In this document: positions 63,405 to 64,000 of the stretch, in pieces
Position numbering within the stretch: the stretch's first letter is position 1
Layout: the number at the start of each line of letters is the position of its first letter
Assembly: GCA_022606425.2 (NCBI GenBank)
Contig: JAHDVF020000761.1
Location: forward strand, 186,001 to 250,000
Direction: 5' to 3'
Source of the DNA: Lepidostoma basale
Lineage: Eukaryota; Arthropoda; Insecta; Trichoptera; Lepidostomatidae
DNA: 64,000 nt
The notes under the pieces: generated by a model
What the model saw: the letters and a program-made list of their open reading frames with translations, nothing else
Database searches by the model: none
Told to the model about the DNA's origin: nothing
Made by a program: the position numbers and the translations under genes

Positions 63405-64000
63405 AATCAATCGTGGCCGAAAATGAAAACGACTTACAAGCAATGCTCTCAAAATTTGATGAATCCTAATCAAAATACAACATGATCATATCCATCTCAA
63501 AAACGAAGTGTATGACATTCTCTAGAAACCAATCAAGATGCGAAATCTCCGTACGCCATGAAAAAATTGAACAGGTAGACCAATTCAGATATCTCGGAAG
63601 CAAAGTAACCAGCTCTAAAGACCTCCCCAGAGAAGTAAGGTCACAGGTAGATAAGGCTGCAGCGGTTGCAGGCTGCCTGAAAGATGTCATATGGAGAAAC
63701 AAGGACATGCGGACTGACAGCAAAGTACGCATTTATAAGACCTGTGTGCGACCAATCCTCACATATGGCATTGAATCGAGGGCAGACACTCTGAAGACAA
63801 AGAGCATGCTCAGGACAACCGAGATAAAAACACTCCGCGCCATAGCTGGCAAGACCCTACGTGATCGAGATAGGAATACAGCAATCCGAGAAATCTGCGA
63901 GGTCGAAGATGTGGTCAGATGGGGACGTCAAAGACGGCAATACTGGCATCAACGTGTAGAAAGGATGAGTTCAAATAAGATACCACACATAGCTCTCCAT
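63405..64000 (+). pseudogene. RTE-like LINE reverse transcriptase, runs off the window
   Basis: Plus frame from ~63412: VAENENDLQAMLSKFDES, a stop (TAA, ~63469), then NMIISISKTKCMTFSRNQSR, EQVDQFRYLGSKVTSSKDLP, RTDSKVRIYKTCVRPILTYG, LRTTEIKTLRAIAGKTLRDR, VEDVVRWGRQRRQYWHQRVE and SNKIPHIALH to the window end. This is the RT palm edge (A-E-N-x-x-D-L-Q, K-T-K-x-M) through thumb; the YxDD motif would lie just upstream and is missing, so truncated there. Only one stop in ~195 codons, so a fairly young copy. Same subfamily as 32015-32360. Confidence 0.85.

Overview
This is an AT-rich insect-type genomic window (roughly two thirds A+T by eye) with eukaryotic gene structure, tRNA-derived SINEs, a mariner transposon and several classes of non-LTR retrotransposon. 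The order of insect cannot be fixed from what is here. There are no bacterial operons, rRNA genes or CRISPR arrays.

Host gene: two GC-rich exons on the + strand carry the two halves of one immunoglobulin V-type domain of a sidestep-family cell-surface protein. Exon A is 18317-18467 and exon B is 60989-61188. Their splice phases fit (2 then 1), and the codon rebuilt across the junction gives the family motif Y-S-x-D-A-R. The 42,521-bp intron between them and the flanking intron sequence make up nearly the whole window. The signal-peptide exon and the later Ig domains lie outside it.

Intron filling: (1) about 25 pieces of one LINE family whose 3' end reads CGGCGTGATGGTTAGTTAG, with a (GTTA)n or (GTTT)n tail; (2) RTE-like LINE tails ending in (GAA)n, plus jockey/CR1-like reverse-transcriptase ends, one with a GC-rich minisatellite beside it; (3) a dead mariner (47809-49091), a dead pogo-like element (49551-50893) and a MITE with long inverted repeats (44128-44611); (4) two tRNA-derived SINE families; (5) tandem repeats of 107, 36 and about 50 bp; (6) an unnamed interspersed repeat in three copies.

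Most interesting: about two dozen short repeats, often inverted pairs that fold into long hairpins, share the layout of a type I hammerhead self-cleaving ribozyme: CUGANGA, a stem II hairpin, GAAA, a short self-complementary stem III (ACAUGU, ACAGCUGU, ACCGGU, ACUAGU or ACGU), the U-H cleavage dinucleotide, and long inverted arms that form stem I. At least six sequence families (named A to F here) share it. The best copies are at 42013-42062 (+), 63262-63300 (-), 33866-33906 (+) and 52246-52284 (-). They look like relics of retrozyme or Penelope-like elements.

The rest is unique AT-rich intron with a few higher-GC islands that could be conserved regulatory sequence. Most short open frames are chance or TE debris.
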